64,000 nt of DNA from Micromonospora haikouensis. GTDB taxonomy: Bacteria; Actinomycetota; Actinomycetes; Mycobacteriales; Micromonosporaceae. Position 1 is the stretch's first letter. Every line of letters starts with the position of its first letter. The DNA lies in the NCBI RefSeq assembly GCF_900091595.1, contig NZ_FMCW01000023.1, positions 62,001 through 126,000 of the forward strand, read 5' to 3'. The notes under the pieces were generated by a model, which did not search any database, had not been told where the DNA came from, and saw only the letters and a list, made by a program, of their open reading frames with translations. The position numbers and the translations under genes were made by a program. This document shows positions 38,667 to 49,716 of this stretch, in pieces.

Positions 38667-41345
38667 CTACGCGTCGGCGATCGCCTGCTCGACCGTGGCC
38701 AGCAGCTTCGGCGCCTCGGCCGCCGGCAGGCCGCCGCCCTGGGCCAGGTCGTCGCTGCCGCCGCCCCGGCCAGAGAACGCCGCCTTGACCAGGTCCTTCG
38801 CCGCCAGGCCCCGGCTGCGGGCCGCCGCGTTCACGGCCACCACGAGGGACGCCTTGCCGTTCGACCGGGCCGCCACGGCCACCACGGCCGGACGGGCCGG
38901 GTCGATCTTGCCCCGGATCTCCTGGGCCAGGGTCCGCACGTCGTTGCCGGCCGCGCCCTCGGGCGCCTCGGTGCCGACGTACGCCACCCCGCGCACGTCC
39001 TTCGCCTGCCCGGCGAGGGCCGCCGCTCCGCCGAGCACGAGCTGGGCACGCAGCTTCTCCAGCTCCTTCTCGGCGTCGCGGAGCTGGGTGACGGTCTGCT
39101 CCACCCGGTCGGCGACCTGGTCGCCGGGGACCCGGAACAACTCGGCGAGCCGGGAGACCAGCAGGTGCTCGCGGGCCAGGAAGCCGAACGCGTCCATGCC
39201 GACGAGCGCCTCGATGCGGCGTACGCCCGAACCGACCGACGCCTCGGAGAGGATCTTGACGAGGCCGAGCTGGGCCGAGCGGGCCACGTGGGTGCCGCCG
39301 CACAGCTCCCGGGCGTAGTCGCCGACCTCGACGACCCGCACCCGCTCGCCGTACTTCTCGCCGAACAGCGCCATCGCGCCGATGCGGCGGGCCTCCTCCT
39401 GGCTGGTGACGAAGGCGTGCACCTCCAGGTCGGCCAGGAGCACCTCGTTGACCTGCTGCTCCACGTCGTGCAGGACGCTCGGCGACACGCCCGTCGGGGT
39501 GTTGAAGTCGAAGCGCAGCCGGCCCGGCGCGTTCAGCGAACCGGCCTGGGTCGCCGACTCGCCGAGGAAGTTGCGCATCGTCTGGTGCACCAGGTGGGTG
39601 GCCGTGTGCGAACGGGAGATGGCCCGCCGCCGGGTCACGTCGATCTCGGCGTACCCCGTCTCGCCGGCACGCACCTCGCCCCGGACGACGCGGGCGCGGT
39701 GCACGATCAGGCCCGGCACCGGCTGCTGCACGTCGAAGACCTCGACCTGGCCGCCGCCGACGGTGATCAGGCCCTGGTCGGGCTGCTGGCCGCCGCCCTC
39801 GGCGTAGAAGGGGGTGGTGTCGAGCACCAGCTCGACCGTGTCACCCTCGGCGGCCGCGCCGACCTGGTCGCCGCCGGCGAGCACGGCACGGACCCGGGAC
39901 TCCCGGTTCAGCTCCGTGTAGCCGGTGAACTCCACCGGCCCGCCCGCGTCCAGCACCGACCGGTACGCCGACAGGTCGGTGTGCCCGGTCTTGCGCGCCC
40001 GCGCGTCGGCCTTGGCCCGGGCCCGCTGGTCGGCCATCAGCCGGCGGAAGCCGTCGGCGTCGACCTGGAGGCCCTGCTCGGCCGCGATCTCCAGGGTCAG
40101 GTCGATCGGGAAGCCGTAGGTGTCGTGCAGCTGGAACGCCTTGTCGCCCGACAGCGCCGGCTTGCCCGCCGACTTGGTCTCGGCGATCGCCGTGTCCAGG
40201 ATCGTCGTCCCGGCGCGCAGCGTCGCCAGGAAGGCGTCCTCCTCGGCGTACGCGTACTGCGAGATCCGGTCGAACTCGGCCGACAGCTCCGGGTAGGACG
40301 GGGCCATGCAGTCCCGCGCCACCGGCAGCAGCTCGGGCAGCGCCCGGTCCTGCCAGCCGAGCAGCCGCACCGCCCGGATGGCGCGGCGCATGATGCGGCG
40401 CAGCACGTACCCGCGCCCCTCGTTGCTCGGGGTGACCCCGTCGCCGATCAGCATCAGCGCGGTGCGCACGTGGTCGGCGATCACCCGCAGCCGCACGTCG
40501 TCGGGGTGCGACTCGCTGGCGACGTGGCCGGAGTGCGCACCGTACCGCTTGCCGGTCAGCTCGGCGGCGCGCGCCAGGATCGGCCGGACCTCGTCGATCT
40601 CGTAGAGGTTGTCGACGCCCTGCAGCAGCGACGCCATCCGCTCCAGGCCCATGCCGGTGTCGATGTTCTTCTTCGGCAGCTCGCCGACGATCTGGAAGTG
40701 CTCCTTGCTCTGCACGTCGTCGATCTGGAACTGCATGAAGACGAGGTTCCAGAACTCCAGGTACCGGTCCTCGTCGACCTCCGGGCCGCCCTCGCGCCCG
40801 TAGGCAGGGCCCCGGTCGTAGTACAGCTCGGAGCACGGGCCGGCCGGGCCGGGGATGCCCATCGACCAGAAGTTGTCCTTCTTGCCCCGCCGGACGATCC
40901 GCTCGGCCGGCATGCCGACGGAACGCCAGATCTCCGCCGCCTCGTCGTCGTCGAGGTAGACCGTCGCCCAGATCCGCTCCGGGTCCAGCCCGAAGCCGCC
41001 CTCGGCGACCGACTTGGTGACCAGGTCCCAGGCGAGCGGGATCGCCCCGGCCTTGAAGTAGTCACCGAAGGAGAAGTTGCCGTTCATCTGGAAGAACGTG
41101 CCGTGCCGGCTGGTCTTGCCGACCTCGTCGATGTCCGGGGTGCGGATGCACTTCTGCACGCTGACCGCCCGGGAGTAGGGCGGGGTGTGCTGCCCCAGGA
41201 AGTAGGGGACGAACTGCACCATGCCGGCGTTGACGAACAGCAGGTTCGGGTCGCTGATGGCGGGCAGCGGAGCGGACGGCACCACGGCATGGCCGTTCGC
41301 CTCGAAGTGGGCGAGATACCGCCGCTTGATCTCCGCCGTCTTCAT
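38667..41345 (-). CDS. alaS: Alanyl-tRNA synthetase
   Basis: An 892-residue class II synthetase. The aminoacylation core begins [19 protein letters not shown] with [17 protein letters not shown]. The editing domain carries the zinc motif [14 protein letters not shown] (HxxxH) and the later [13 protein letters not shown]. The C-terminal C-Ala domain includes [11 protein letters not shown] and ends [15 protein letters not shown]..., whose GGGS/GG motif is typical. The ATG at 41345 overlaps the DUF6167 gene by four bases. The long frame on the opposite strand is a shadow. Confidence 0.97.
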   Translation of the reverse strand: MKTAEIKRRYLAHFEANGHAVVPSAPLPAISDPNLLFVNAGMVQFVPYFLGQHTPPYSRAVSVQKCIRTPDIDEVGKTSRHGTFFQMNGNFSFGDYFKAGAIPLAWDLVTKSVAEGGFGLDPERIWATVYLDDDEAAEIWRSVGMPAERIVRRGKKDNFWSMGIPGPAGPCSELYYDRGPAYGREGGPEVDEDRYLEFWNLVFMQFQIDDVQSKEHFQIVGELPKKNIDTGMGLERMASLLQGVDNLYEIDEVRPILARAAELTGKRYGAHSGHVASESHPDDVRLRVIADHVRTALMLIGDGVTPSNEGRGYVLRRIMRRAIRAVRLLGWQDRALPELLPVARDCMAPSYPELSAEFDRISQYAYAEEDAFLATLRAGTTILDTAIAETKSAGKPALSGDKAFQLHDTYGFPIDLTLEIAAEQGLQVDADGFRRLMADQRARAKADARARKTGHTDLSAYRSVLDAGGPVEFTGYTELNRESRVRAVLAGGDQVGAAAEGDTVELVLDTTPFYAEGGGQQPDQGLITVGGGQVEVFDVQQPVPGLIVHRARVVRGEVRAGETGYAEIDVTRRRAISRSHTATHLVHQTMRNFLGESATQAGSLNAPGRLRFDFNTPTGVSPSVLHDVEQQVNEVLLADLEVHAFVTSQEEARRIGAMALFGEKYGERVRVVEVGDYARELCGGTHVARSAQLGLVKILSEASVGSGVRRIEALVGMDAFGFLAREHLLVSRLAELFRVPGDQVADRVEQTVTQLRDAEKELEKLRAQLVLGGAAALAGQAKDVRGVAYVGTEAPEGAAGNDVRTLAQEIRGKIDPARPAVVAVAARSNGKASLVVAVNAAARSRGLAAKDLVKAAFSGRGGGSDDLAQGGGLPAAEAPKLLATVEQAIADA

Positions 41346-41647
41346 CGCTGGTGCTCCTCCGGAAAGATCTCTCGGTCGCCGATGCGCGGGTCCTCCCGCA
41401 GCTCGGCGAACTGGTCGTCGAACGCCTCGCCCCGGGCGAACGCCTCGTGGATCTCCTGCTCGCGCTCGGCCATCCCGATCCGGACGTCCTCCACGAAGCT
41501 ACGCAGCGACTCCACCAGACCGCCAGCGGATTGCGACAGGCCACCGGCGATGCCGGCCGGCGTGTACGCGTGCGCGGCCTGGGTCGCCTTGCGCACCACC
41601 ACCACGCCGACGGCCAGCCCGATGCCCAGCCAGAACAGGCGCCTCAT
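41342..41647 (-). CDS. DUF6167-like small membrane protein
   Basis: A 101-residue protein with one N-terminal transmembrane helix ([15 protein letters not shown], 4-18) and a mostly helical cytoplasmic tail ([24 protein letters not shown]). It is conserved next to alaS in actinobacteria and annotated there as DUF6167; a function is not known. It ends with a four-base overlap into alaS, so it should be co-translated with it. Confidence 0.8.
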   Translation of the reverse strand: MRRLFWLGIGLAVGVVVVRKATQAAHAYTPAGIAGGLSQSAGGLVESLRSFVEDVRIGMAEREQEIHEAFARGEAFDDQFAELREDPRIGDREIFPEEHQR

Positions 41648-41674
41648 GATCTCATCCCTCCGTCGCCGGCCGGC

Positions 41675-42136
41675 TCAGGCGTTGCCGCGCTTGGCGGCGC
41701 GGCGCTGCTGCTTGATGGTGTCGCGCACCTCGCGCTCGGTCTCGGCGTGCCGGCGGGCGGCGGCGGCCCGGCGTACGCCGTAGCCGAAGGCGGCCACCTT
41801 CACCAGCGGGTTCGCGGCGGCGGCGGAGACCACGGTGGCCAGGTTCGCCACGTTGGCGGTGACGTTCTGGGCGTGGGTGGTCATCGTGTCCACCTTGGCC
41901 AGCTGGAGGTTGACCCCGTCCAGCGAGACCTGCACCTGCTCCAGGGCGGTGTTGACGTTCTTCACGGTGGTGTTGACGTCACCGAGCAGGGGCGCGGTGC
42001 GGTCGTTGAGGTCGTTGATCATGCGGGTGGCCGCGTCCACGGTGTGCCGCAGCCGCAGGATGGGCAGCGTCAGGATCAACACGAGCATCGCGAACGCGAT
42101 CGCCGCGATCAGCGCCGCGACCTCTCCAAAACTCAC
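41675..42136 (-). CDS. DUF948 membrane-anchored protein
   Basis: A 153-residue protein with a single N-terminal membrane helix (GEVAALIAAIAFAMLVLILTL). A long amphipathic coiled-coil region follows at about 30-110 (HTVDAATRMINDLNDRTAPLL, VNTTVKNVNTALEQVQVSLD), then a basic tail (RRAAAARRHAETEREVRDTIK). It is a standard companion of alaS in actinobacteria; its role is unknown. GTG start with a GAGGAGGAC-like site upstream. The 148 bp between it and the proline-rich gene holds no clear signal other than a possible promoter. Confidence 0.85.
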   Translation of the reverse strand: MSFGEVAALIAAIAFAMLVLILTLPILRLRHTVDAATRMINDLNDRTAPLLGDVNTTVKNVNTALEQVQVSLDGVNLQLAKVDTMTTHAQNVTANVANLATVVSAAAANPLVKVAAFGYGVRRAAAARRHAETEREVRDTIKQQRRAAKRGNA

Positions 42137-42285
42137 GCCTGTCCTCCTCGAGCAGAGTTCCGGGGCCCGACGCCCCGGAACGCGCGACCGTCATACCCAC
42201 ACCGTCGTACGGCGACCCGCCCCGGGTCAGCGGGGGCAGGCGGGCCTACCAGCCCCAGACCCTACCGTCAGTGATGAAACCCGGC

Positions 42286-45200
42286 TCACGACGGTGACGG
42301 TGTCGGCGTCAACTCGCCGAGCGGATCCTCGCTCAGGGTCGGGAAGGGATCCTCGCCGGTGAGCGACGGGTCGGTGCTCGGCTGGGGCCGGGTCCGCTCG
42401 TCGTCGATGGCGTTGCGGACCTTCACCGACACCAACGACCCATTGCACTCCCCCGCTGCGGGGGGCGTGGCCAGGGACGTCGGCGCGGGCTCCCCGTCGA
42501 TCGGCGGCGGGACGCAGGTCGGCTCGCGTACCCACAGGTCGAGGGTCAGCTCGTCGCGACGCCAGCAGGTGTAGTCGCCCTTCGCCGGCTGCTCGGGGCA
42601 GCGGGTCACCTTCCACTGCTGCCAGCCGGACTCGGTCAGGGCCCGCTCGTAGGCCCGCGCCGTCTCCTCGACCGGCCGCTGCGACTCGACGGTGCGCTCG
42701 CGCAGCCGGCACTCCTCCACGCACCAGCGGCTGCCGCTGACGTTGTCGACGGTCTTCGTGGCCGCCCAGCCGGGCACGTTCAGCCCGTCGAGGGTGTCGA
42801 AGACGGGGTCGCGGCTCAGCGTACGGATGCCGAAGTAGAGCGGCAGGGCACCCAGCAGCACCACGCTGACCAGCGCGAGGATGCCCATCCGCAGCCGGCG
42901 GCGCTCCCGCATCTGCCGCCGCAGCTCCGACCGGGCGCCGCGCAGGCCGCCCGACGCGTCCTCGTCCGCATCGTCCGGGTCGTCCGCGGTGGCGGCCCGG
43001 CGCAACTGGGCCGCCCCGGCAGGCTCCGCGCCGTCGGGGCCGGGGCCGGATGCGTCGCCGCCCGGTCGGGCGGCGGGGCCCGGGCCGAGCCGGTGCACCT
43101 CCAGGCCGGGCCGGTGCTCCTGCGGGCCGGGCCGGTCCGCGTCCGGGCCGGGTCGGGACGGGGGCACGTCGACGGCCGGCACCACGGCGGCGGCCCGGGC
43201 CACCGCGGGCGGCTGGTCGGGGCGGACCACCGACGCCGCACCGGCTGCCGGCTCCGGGGGACGGTGGTGCGGGTGCGCCTCGCCGGGCCCGCCCGGCTGC
43301 GCCGGCGGCACGGGGCCGGGGCCGCGCTGCGGCACCGCCGCGCTGCCGGAGTCGCGTGACGGCGGGGCCGCGCGGCCGTCGGCCTGGTCGGCCGGCCGCT
43401 CGCCCGGGCGACCGGGCGGGACCACCGCCCGTGCCACGCCGGGCTGGTGGGGGCCGGCGGTCGGTGCGCCGGGCGGCACGGCCCGGCCGGCGGGACCCCC
43501 CGGCGGCGTCGCGCGCCCTGCGGGACCGGGCGGAGGCACGTCCCGGCCAGCAGGACCGGGCGGAGGCACGGCCCGGCCGCCAGGACCGGGCGGAGGTGCG
43601 GCGGGGCCGGGCGGAGGCGCGGCCCGGCCGGCGGGGCCGGACGGCGGGTGGACCGGGCCGGCGCCACCGGACCCGGGAACGACCCGGCCGGCAGCGGGAC
43701 CACCGGGTGGGGTGGCTCGACCGGGCGCGGTGGGGGCCGCCGATGCCCGGGCGGTCGGCCCGGACTCGGGGGCGGAGCCTGCGGGCCGAGGGCCGGCGGC
43801 AGCCCCGGACCGGGGATCCGGGCTGGAGCGGGGGCCGGCACCGGGCCGAGGGCCGGACCCGACCGGCGGGGCCTGCGGGCGGCGCTCCTCCGCCGGCCCG
43901 GGACGCATTTCACCGGTGCGCGGATCCGCCACCGGCGGCCGCAGCTCACCCGTACGCGGATCCACCGCAGGGGGCCACAGCTCACCCGTACGCGGGTCGG
44001 CTGCCGGACGGCGGCCTCCCGCACGGGGATCTGCCGGCGGACGGGGTTCCCCGGTGCGTGGGCCCGCGACCTGCGGACGGGACGGCGCCGCCGCCCGGCC
44101 GGTGGGCAGTGGGACCGGCTCCTCCGCCGGGTCGACGGGCGCGGTGGCGGGCCGGGCCCTGCCCATCGGGGCTGCCGGCCCGGCACCGGTGCCGTGCGGC
44201 GCCCCGGTGCCCCGGCCGCCGTCACCGGGCCGGTGGCCCGGCTCCCCCACCGGCGGCGCGACACCCGGCGGCGGCGCGGGCACGCCCGCCCGGTTGACCA
44301 TCGGCATCGCGGTGTCCGTGTGGGTGCCCCGACCGGCCTGGCGCAGCCACTCCGCCGGACGCTGCGGCCGGTCGCCCCGGCCCTGCGGGGGGCCGCCAGG
44401 CTCGACGGGGCCGGGGTGCCCGGTGTCGACGGGGCCGGTCGGACGGTGCGACGTCGCCTCGCCCGGGTCCGCCTCGGGCTGGGCCCGGCGGCGGCCGCCT
44501 GGCTCCCGGCCTGCGGCCGTCGGCCCCTGGGCGACGGCCGGATCCGCGCCGGTGGAGCCGTTGGGCACCCCGGGCACCTCGGGGGCGTTGCCGCTGAGCG
44601 GGACGATCGGCGGCTGCTCCTCGGCGGCCCGCCGGCGACCGACCGGGCCGGGCACGGGCGCGACCGGCCCGGCGGTGCCACGACCCGTCGGCTCGTCCGC
44701 GGCGGGTGCGGCGGGGCCGCCGGGGCGCTCGCCCGCCGGCCCGCGCCGGGGCTCGTCGCCGGGAGGCATCGGGGCCGGGTAGGGCGGGCCCGCGGGCCCC
44801 GGCGCGGCGCGGTGCGGTGCGGACGGCGGAGCGGCGGCCCGACCGGCCGGAGGCGGCGGGCTGACGGCCCGGCCGGCAGGGGGCGGCGGAGCGGCGGCCC
44901 GACCGGCGGGAGGTGCCGGGGCGGCGGCCCGGCCGGCCGGGGGCGACCCGGCGGGGACGACCGGCCAGTCGCCGGTGGAGGGCTGACCACCACGCACGGG
45001 CGGGGCCACGGGTGCTCCGGGCGGACCCAGCGGGCGGGGGCGCTGCCCGGGTGCACCGGTAGCCGACGAGGGTCCGCCGGCCCGCTCGCCCGCCGGTGCC
45101 GCCGCTCGGGGCAGTTCGCCGGACGGTTCACCGTCGTCGCGCGGGCGCCGGGGCGCGGCGTCCGCCGGGTACGGGGCCCGGGCGGGCTGACCCGCCGGGT

Positions 45201-45789
45201 ACGGCGGCCCGGACGGTTGACCCGTCGGGCGGGGCGGGACCGACGACTGGGCCGGCCCCGGCATCGGCCCGGCCGGCGGGGCCGGCGGCTGCGTGGAACC
45301 CTGCGGTGGCCTCGCCGCCTGCTGGGGAGCCCGGGGCGGTTCCGGCGGGCGGTTCGGCTGGTGGGGCGGCTGCGGAGGGCCCTGCGGCGGAAGGTGCGGC
45401 GGTGCGGCCTGCGGCGGGCGGGGCGGCTCGGCGGGCCCGGGGCGGCGGGCCGGCTGCGGCGAGCCGGGCCACGGGCCGTCGACCGGTCGAGGGCGCGCCG
45501 GACCCGGTTCGCCGCCGCGCGCCGGGGCCGCGGGCGCGGTCGGAGCCTGTCGTGCCTGCGGGTCGGGCCGGTCGGGCGGCGGTGCCTGTCCCGGCGCGCC
45601 GCCGGGCCCCAGCTCGCCGCGCTGCTGCTTGGCGGAGCGCAGGTCGTCGATCCAGCCGAACTCCTCGCCGGCCACCGGCTCCTCGGGCTCGCTGTCGGGT
45701 CGGCCCCGGCCCCACCGGCGCCCCTTGGGGCGCGGCTCGCGCTGCTCCTCGGGGCCGTCCTCCGGTCGCTCCGAACCACGGGATCTCAC
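42286..45789 (-). CDS. Giant proline/glycine-rich protein with a C-terminal membrane anchor
   Basis: A 1167-residue protein of unknown function. Residues about 1-960 are a low-complexity Pro/Gly/Ala/Arg region with internal repeats: PPPGPAGRA-type units and several copies of a unit like [13 protein letters not shown] single transmembrane helix (about 968-988, [19 protein letters not shown]) precedes a 179-residue outer domain with six cysteines (WCVEEC, TRCPEQ, YTCWRR, PTCVPP, GECNGS). The tail after it is Pro/Thr-rich. The N-terminus ([26 protein letters not shown]) is the only ordered-looking cytoplasmic piece. The GTG at 45789 overlaps the rarA stop (GTGA). The topology is inferred. Confidence 0.75.
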   Translation of the reverse strand: MRSRGSERPEDGPEEQREPRPKGRRWGRGRPDSEPEEPVAGEEFGWIDDLRSAKQQRGELGPGGAPGQAPPPDRPDPQARQAPTAPAAPARGGEPGPARPRPVDGPWPGSPQPARRPGPAEPPRPPQAAPPHLPPQGPPQPPHQPNRPPEPPRAPQQAARPPQGSTQPPAPPAGPMPGPAQSSVPPRPTGQPSGPPYPAGQPARAPYPADAAPRRPRDDGEPSGELPRAAAPAGERAGGPSSATGAPGQRPRPLGPPGAPVAPPVRGGQPSTGDWPVVPAGSPPAGRAAAPAPPAGRAAAPPPPAGRAVSPPPPAGRAAAPPSAPHRAAPGPAGPPYPAPMPPGDEPRRGPAGERPGGPAAPAADEPTGRGTAGPVAPVPGPVGRRRAAEEQPPIVPLSGNAPEVPGVPNGSTGADPAVAQGPTAAGREPGGRRRAQPEADPGEATSHRPTGPVDTGHPGPVEPGGPPQGRGDRPQRPAEWLRQAGRGTHTDTAMPMVNRAGVPAPPPGVAPPVGEPGHRPGDGGRGTGAPHGTGAGPAAPMGRARPATAPVDPAEEPVPLPTGRAAAPSRPQVAGPRTGEPRPPADPRAGGRRPAADPRTGELWPPAVDPRTGELRPPVADPRTGEMRPGPAEERRPQAPPVGSGPRPGAGPRSSPDPRSGAAAGPRPAGSAPESGPTARASAAPTAPGRATPPGGPAAGRVVPGSGGAGPVHPPSGPAGRAAPPPGPAAPPPGPGGRAVPPPGPAGRDVPPPGPAGRATPPGGPAGRAVPPGAPTAGPHQPGVARAVVPPGRPGERPADQADGRAAPPSRDSGSAAVPQRGPGPVPPAQPGGPGEAHPHHRPPEPAAGAASVVRPDQPPAVARAAAVVPAVDVPPSRPGPDADRPGPQEHRPGLEVHRLGPGPAARPGGDASGPGPDGAEPAGAAQLRRAATADDPDDADEDASGGLRGARSELRRQMRERRRLRMGILALVSVVLLGALPLYFGIRTLSRDPVFDTLDGLNVPGWAATKTVDNVSGSRWCVEECRLRERTVESQRPVEETARAYERALTESGWQQWKVTRCPEQPAKGDYTCWRRDELTLDLWVREPTCVPPPIDGEPAPTSLATPPAAGECNGSLVSVKVRNAIDDERTRPQPSTDPSLTGEDPFPTLSEDPLGELTPTPSPS

Positions 45790-47282
45790 TGCTGACCCTC
45801 CCCGACGGCGCCCGTGCCGTCCTCGTCCGCCGCGTTGGCGTGCCCGTTGCCCGACGGGTGGCGGCCGTTCCCTGCCGGGGCGGGTTCGTCCGGACGTGCC
45901 GGGGCCGGCAGCCCCCGGACGATCCGACGCAGCAGGGGCAGCCGGGCGGCCACCGCCCGCTCCGCACCGTGCCCGCTGGGACGGTAGTAGTCGGCACCGA
46001 CAAGATCGTCGGGAGCGTACTGCTGGGTGACCACTCCCCGGGGGTCGTCGTGCGGGTAGCGGTAGCCCGTGCCGTGGCCGAGCCCCCGCGCGCCGGAGTA
46101 GTGGGCGTCGCGCAGGCCGCGCGGGACCGGTCCGCCCCGGCCGGCGCGGACGTCGGCCGTGGCGGCCCCGATCGCGGTGGTCGCCGAGTTGGACTTGGGC
46201 GCGGTGGCCAGGTGGATCACGGCCTGGGCGAGGTTGAGCTGCGCCTCGGGCAGGCCGACGAACTCCACGGCCTGCGCGGCGGCGGTGGCCACGCCCAGCG
46301 CGCCCGGGTCGGCCATCCCGACGTCCTCGCTGGCGAAGATGACCAGGCGGCGGGCGATGAACCGGGCGTCCTCGCCGGCCACCAGCATCCGGGCCAGCCA
46401 GTGCAGCGCCGCGTCGACGTCGGAGCCGCGCATGCTCTTGATGAAGGCGCTGGTCACGTCGTAGTGCGCGTCGCCGGCCCGGTCGTAGCGCACCGCCGCG
46501 ACGTCCACCGCCTGCTCGGCGGTTGCCAGGTCGATCCGGTCGACGCCCAGCGCCGCCGCCGAGGCCGCCGCGGCCTCCAGGGCGGTCAGGGCCTTGCGCA
46601 CGTCGCCGCCGGCGAGGCGGACGAGATGGTCCTCGGCGTCGGCCTGGAGGGTGAACGCGCCGGCGAGGCCGCGCGCGTCGGTGACCGCCCGGCGCAGCAG
46701 GTCGCGCACGGCCGCGTCGTCCAGCGGCTGGAGGGTGAGCAGCACGCACCGCGACAGCAGCGGTGAGATGACCGAGAAGTACGGGTTCTCCGTGGTCGCC
46801 GCGAGCAGGGTGACCGTCCGGTCCTCCACCGCGGCGAGCAGCGAATCCTGCTGGGTCTTGCTGAACCGGTGCACCTCGTCGATGAACAGGACGGTCGGCG
46901 GGCCCCCGGAGCGGCGCTGCCGGCGGGCGGTGTCGATCACCGCGCGGACGTCCTTGACCCCGGCGGTGAGCGCCGACATGGCCACGAAGCGGCGGTCGGT
47001 GGCGTTCGCCACGAGGTGGGCGATCGTGGTCTTCCCGCAGCCGGGCGGCCCCCAGAGGATCACCGACATCGGGGTGACGCCGCCGACGAGTTGGCGCAGC
47101 GGCGCACCCGGCGCGAGCAGGTGCTGCTGCCCCACCAGCTCGTCGATGCCGGCCGGGCGCATCCGGACGGGAAGCGGCGAGTCGGCCGCCACGGGGGTGA
47201 AGCCGTCGACGCCGACGGCACCCGTGGGGGCGCCGTGCGCCCCGGCGGGTGCGCCGAGCGAGAAGAGAGCGTCGGACTCCAT
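45786..47282 (-). CDS. rarA: Replication-associated recombination protein A (MgsA/WRNIP1 type)
   Basis: A 498-residue AAA+ ATPase that acts at stalled forks. Walker A is [14 protein letters not shown], Walker [15 protein letters not shown], sensor 1 [12 protein letters not shown], and arginine finger LLSRC, followed by the tetramerisation domain [19 protein letters not shown] with the typical SEDVGMADP and [10 protein letters not shown] ending. A Pro/Gly-rich tail of about 50 residues is added. The ATG at 47282 lies seven bases after a TACTGT hexamer, a leaderless arrangement; a GTG one codon earlier is also possible. It couples to the proline-rich protein. Confidence 0.95.
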   Translation of the reverse strand: MESDALFSLGAPAGAHGAPTGAVGVDGFTPVAADSPLPVRMRPAGIDELVGQQHLLAPGAPLRQLVGGVTPMSVILWGPPGCGKTTIAHLVANATDRRFVAMSALTAGVKDVRAVIDTARRQRRSGGPPTVLFIDEVHRFSKTQQDSLLAAVEDRTVTLLAATTENPYFSVISPLLSRCVLLTLQPLDDAAVRDLLRRAVTDARGLAGAFTLQADAEDHLVRLAGGDVRKALTALEAAAASAAALGVDRIDLATAEQAVDVAAVRYDRAGDAHYDVTSAFIKSMRGSDVDAALHWLARMLVAGEDARFIARRLVIFASEDVGMADPGALGVATAAAQAVEFVGLPEAQLNLAQAVIHLATAPKSNSATTAIGAATADVRAGRGGPVPRGLRDAHYSGARGLGHGTGYRYPHDDPRGVVTQQYAPDDLVGADYYRPSGHGAERAVAARLPLLRRIVRGLPAPARPDEPAPAGNGRHPSGNGHANAADEDGTGAVGEGQQ

Positions 47283-47289
47283 CACGAAG

Positions 47290-47295
47290 ACAGTA
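47290..47295 (-). promoter_or_regulatory. Candidate -10 of a leaderless rarA transcript
   Basis: TACTGT on the minus strand is seven bases upstream of the rarA ATG and no ribosome site exists between them. No clear -35 was found. Confidence 0.4.
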
Positions 47296-47357
47296 CCGGG
47301 CCGGGTCCGCCGCGCCGGAACTGCGCTGCGGGCCCGGCCCGGTTAGATCATTTACGG

Positions 47358-47570
47358 TCAGCCACGGCCGGGGCGGCGGCCCCGGTACCAGCGGCCGCCG
47401 CCACCGCCGCGCGGGCCGCTGCCCACGCCGGCCAGGTAGAGGGAGAGCAGCAGCAGGCCCAGCATCAGCAGGGTGTGCACATTGAACAGGTCCGGCGCGC
47501 CGAAGTTGGTGTCGAGCAGGTCGATCAACAGGGCGAAGCCGAAGACGACGGCCGCGAGAATGGCGAGCAT
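47358..47570 (-). CDS. Small two-helix membrane protein
   Basis: A 70-residue hydrophobic protein with two predicted membrane helices (LAILAAVVFGFALLIDLL, 2-19, and LFNVHTLLMLGLLLLSLYLAGV, 29-50) and a glycine/arginine-rich C-terminal tail (GPRGGGGGRWYRGRRPGRG). No family is recognised by me. The ATG at 47570 has a strong GGAGG site, which supports it as real. It is downstream of the MFS gene on the same strand, across a dispersed repeat, and upstream of rarA. Confidence 0.7.
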   Translation of the reverse strand: MLAILAAVVFGFALLIDLLDTNFGAPDLFNVHTLLMLGLLLLSLYLAGVGSGPRGGGGGRWYRGRRPGRG

Positions 47571-47695
47571 GACGGTCCTCCGGTGGGGGTTCCCAGTAGG
47601 TCGCCGCGTGATGTACCCGATCGGTCCGATCGCCAATCTCCACGGTGGACCGGGCTCGCCGCGGAGACGGTGGGTCACCGCCCGCTCGCCCGCGG

Positions 47696-47750
47696 TGAAA
47701 GGAAGGGCCCCCTGTTAACGCCTGCGGTAGAGACGGGTCCCCTTCTCACC
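47696..47750 (+). repeat. Dispersed palindromic repeat, copy C
   Basis: The same family as copy A, with core CTGTTAACGC and a different middle (CTGCGGTAGAGACG). The TGA stop codon of the adjacent MFS gene lies in the last bases of the repeat. The repeat occupies the gap between the MFS gene and the small membrane protein gene. Confidence 0.8.
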
Positions 47751-49059
47751 GCCGAACCGGGGAGGTGGCGGGATCGGTAGCGGCGGCGGGAGCCGGTACG
47801 GCAGGGGCGGCAACAGCGGGAGCGGGGGCGCGACCGGCCCGCCAGGCGGGCAGGTACAGCGGGGCGGCCATGGCGAGCACCACCGCGCCGACCAGCATCG
47901 CCGCGCTGACGCTGGTGTGCTCGGCGAGGGCCGTCAGCGTCAGCGCGCCGAGCGCACCGGCCGGCTGGGCCATCATCGAGTTGAGCGAGAGCACGCTGGT
48001 GCGGTACGGGCCGTCGACCTGTCGGTGCAGCAGCCCCATGTGCAGCGGGTTCGACGCGCCGTGCACGGCGTAGCAGGCCAGGTAGGCGACGATCACCCCC
48101 ACCGGGCCGGCGAGCAGGCCCATGCCGACCACGGTCGCGCCCTGCAGGATCCGCAGCAGCCCGGCGGCCGGCGCGGCCCCGATCCGGCGGGACAGGAGCG
48201 GAATGAGCGCGGCACCGAGGGCGTTGGCCAGCCAGGCCGCCGAGCTGGCCGGGCCGAGCAGCGCGGCGGCCCGGTCGGCGTCGCCGACCACCTCGGCGAG
48301 GCGTACGGGCAGCAGCGTCTCGAAGGTGACCATGCCGAAGCCCCAGAACAGCTCGACCGCGACCAGGGCGAGCAGCACCCGGGAGCGGCGCAGCAGGCCG
48401 ACCGCCTGCCCGACCATGCGGGGGGCTGCCGCCACCGAGGCGCGCAGGGCCGCCGGCCCCCGGGCGGTGCGTGCCTCCCGGAGCAGGACCAGCAACGCGA
48501 CCAGCAGCACGGCCTGCAGCACGATGGCGGCCAGCACCGGCAGGGTCAGCGCGCTGACCGGCCCGACCGGGCCGAGGGCGACGAGGCCGCCGCTGAGCAG
48601 CGCGCCCGCGCCGATGGCGAGGCCGATGACCGTGCCGGCGTAGCCGAGGCCGCGCTCGTACTCGGCGTCGGGGTCGGCGGCGAGGGTCGCGTCGACGTAC
48701 CAGGACTCCAGGGGGCCGCTGTCGAGCGCGCGGTAGACGCCCTGCAGCGCCCAGGCCAGGAAGAACAGCCAGAACGAGTGCGCCACGGCGAAGACGGCGA
48801 ACGAGACGAGGCCGACGGCCCAGGCCACGGCGAGCACCGGCTTGCGGCCGAGCGCGTCGGCGAGCCCGCCGGTCGGCAGCTCCAGCGCGAGGACGATGAG
48901 GCCCTGCGCGATGCCGGCCAGGCCGATCTGGGACAGCGACATCCCGCGCTCCTGCATCAGCAGGATCATCACCGGGATCATCAGGCCGCCCGGCAGCCAG
49001 CGCAGGCCGCACAGGACCAGGTAGCGGACCTGGACCTGGCGTACGGTCAGCGCGGTCAC
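47746..49059 (-). CDS. Major facilitator superfamily transporter
   Basis: A 437-residue MFS exporter candidate with about twelve hydrophobic helices. The cytoplasmic loop after helix 2 has the MFS signature GGLADALGRKPVLA. Later QGVYRALDSGPLESWYVD resembles tetracycline/multidrug-type proteins. The last 20 residues are Ala/Pro-rich and end in repeat copy C. The GTG overlaps the stop of the ArsR-type regulator gene (GTGA), so the two form an operon and the regulator probably controls the pump. The substrate cannot be told. Confidence 0.85.
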   Translation of the reverse strand: MTALTVRQVQVRYLVLCGLRWLPGGLMIPVMILLMQERGMSLSQIGLAGIAQGLIVLALELPTGGLADALGRKPVLAVAWAVGLVSFAVFAVAHSFWLFFLAWALQGVYRALDSGPLESWYVDATLAADPDAEYERGLGYAGTVIGLAIGAGALLSGGLVALGPVGPVSALTLPVLAAIVLQAVLLVALLVLLREARTARGPAALRASVAAAPRMVGQAVGLLRRSRVLLALVAVELFWGFGMVTFETLLPVRLAEVVGDADRAAALLGPASSAAWLANALGAALIPLLSRRIGAAPAAGLLRILQGATVVGMGLLAGPVGVIVAYLACYAVHGASNPLHMGLLHRQVDGPYRTSVLSLNSMMAQPAGALGALTLTALAEHTSVSAAMLVGAVVLAMAAPLYLPAWRAGRAPAPAVAAPAVPAPAAATDPATSPVRR

Positions 49060-49712
49060 GGCGTGTCCTCGTCGGGAAGCGGGGTGGCGTCGGAGATCGG
49101 GGCGGCGAGGCGCAGCTCGGCCAGCATCGGGTAGGCGGCCAGGTAGATCTGCACCTGCTCGGCGCCGGGCGCGGCGGGGTCGGCCTCCGCGCGGTGGCGC
49201 TCGAAGACCGCCCAGAGCTCGTCCTTGAGGGCCTGGAGGCGCTCGGGCGGGACGGTCATGAACACGTCGCCCATGCCGAACGCGTCGCGCCAGGCCGGCG
49301 ACCACTCGTGCCGCCGGGCGAACCACTGCTCGGCGTGTTGCGTCAGGTAGCGCACCTGGTCGCCCTCGATCCACTCGATCGCGGCGCGGGCGTCGGGGTC
49401 GTCGTCGTAGTCGCTGGGCTCCCACTGGGTCACCTGGTGTGCGGCGCGCCAGTAGCGTTGCCGCCCCGTGCCCAGGTCCGGGTCCTCCACGACCAGGCCG
49501 ACCTCGGCGAGCTGCCGCAGGTGGTAGCTGGTCGCGCCGGTGTTGGTGCCGAGCGTCTCGGCGAGGTCGGTGGCGGTGGCCGGGCCCTTCACCCGCAGGG
49601 CCCCGACGAGACGCATGCGCAGGGGGTGGGCGAGCACCCGCACCTGCCGGTGGTCGAGCCGGACGGTGCGCGGCGCGGGCCGCGCCCCCTCGTTCTCCGG
49701 GAGGTTCTCCAT
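49056..49712 (-). CDS. ArsR-type HTH transcriptional regulator
   Basis: A 218-residue winged-helix regulator. The DNA-binding domain covers about 20-90: HRQVRVLAHPLRMRLVGALR, then GPATATDLAETLGTNTGATSYHLRQLAEVGLVVED. A C-terminal helical domain with many Trp and Glu residues (WEPSD, WIEGDQVRYLTQHAEQWFARRHEW) might bind a ligand. No cysteine cluster for metals is seen. The ATG at 49712 is preceded by two copies of TGCACA-N5-TGTGCA rather than a ribosome site, so a leaderless, autoregulated transcript is likely. It is coupled to an MFS pump. Confidence 0.85.
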   Translation of the reverse strand: MENLPENEGARPAPRTVRLDHRQVRVLAHPLRMRLVGALRVKGPATATDLAETLGTNTGATSYHLRQLAEVGLVVEDPDLGTGRQRYWRAAHQVTQWEPSDYDDDPDARAAIEWIEGDQVRYLTQHAEQWFARRHEWSPAWRDAFGMGDVFMTVPPERLQALKDELWAVFERHRAEADPAAPGAEQVQIYLAAYPMLAELRLAAPISDATPLPDEDTP

Positions 49713-49716
49713 GGCA

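Noticed and set aside
38421-41783. 1120-residue open frame opposite alaS
   Set aside because: Antisense shadow of alanyl-tRNA synthetase, with no recognisable domain or ribosome site.
45790-47643. N-terminal extension of the proline-rich protein over rarA
   Set aside because: This part is the out-of-frame shadow of rarA. The GTG at 45789 overlapping the rarA stop is the better start.
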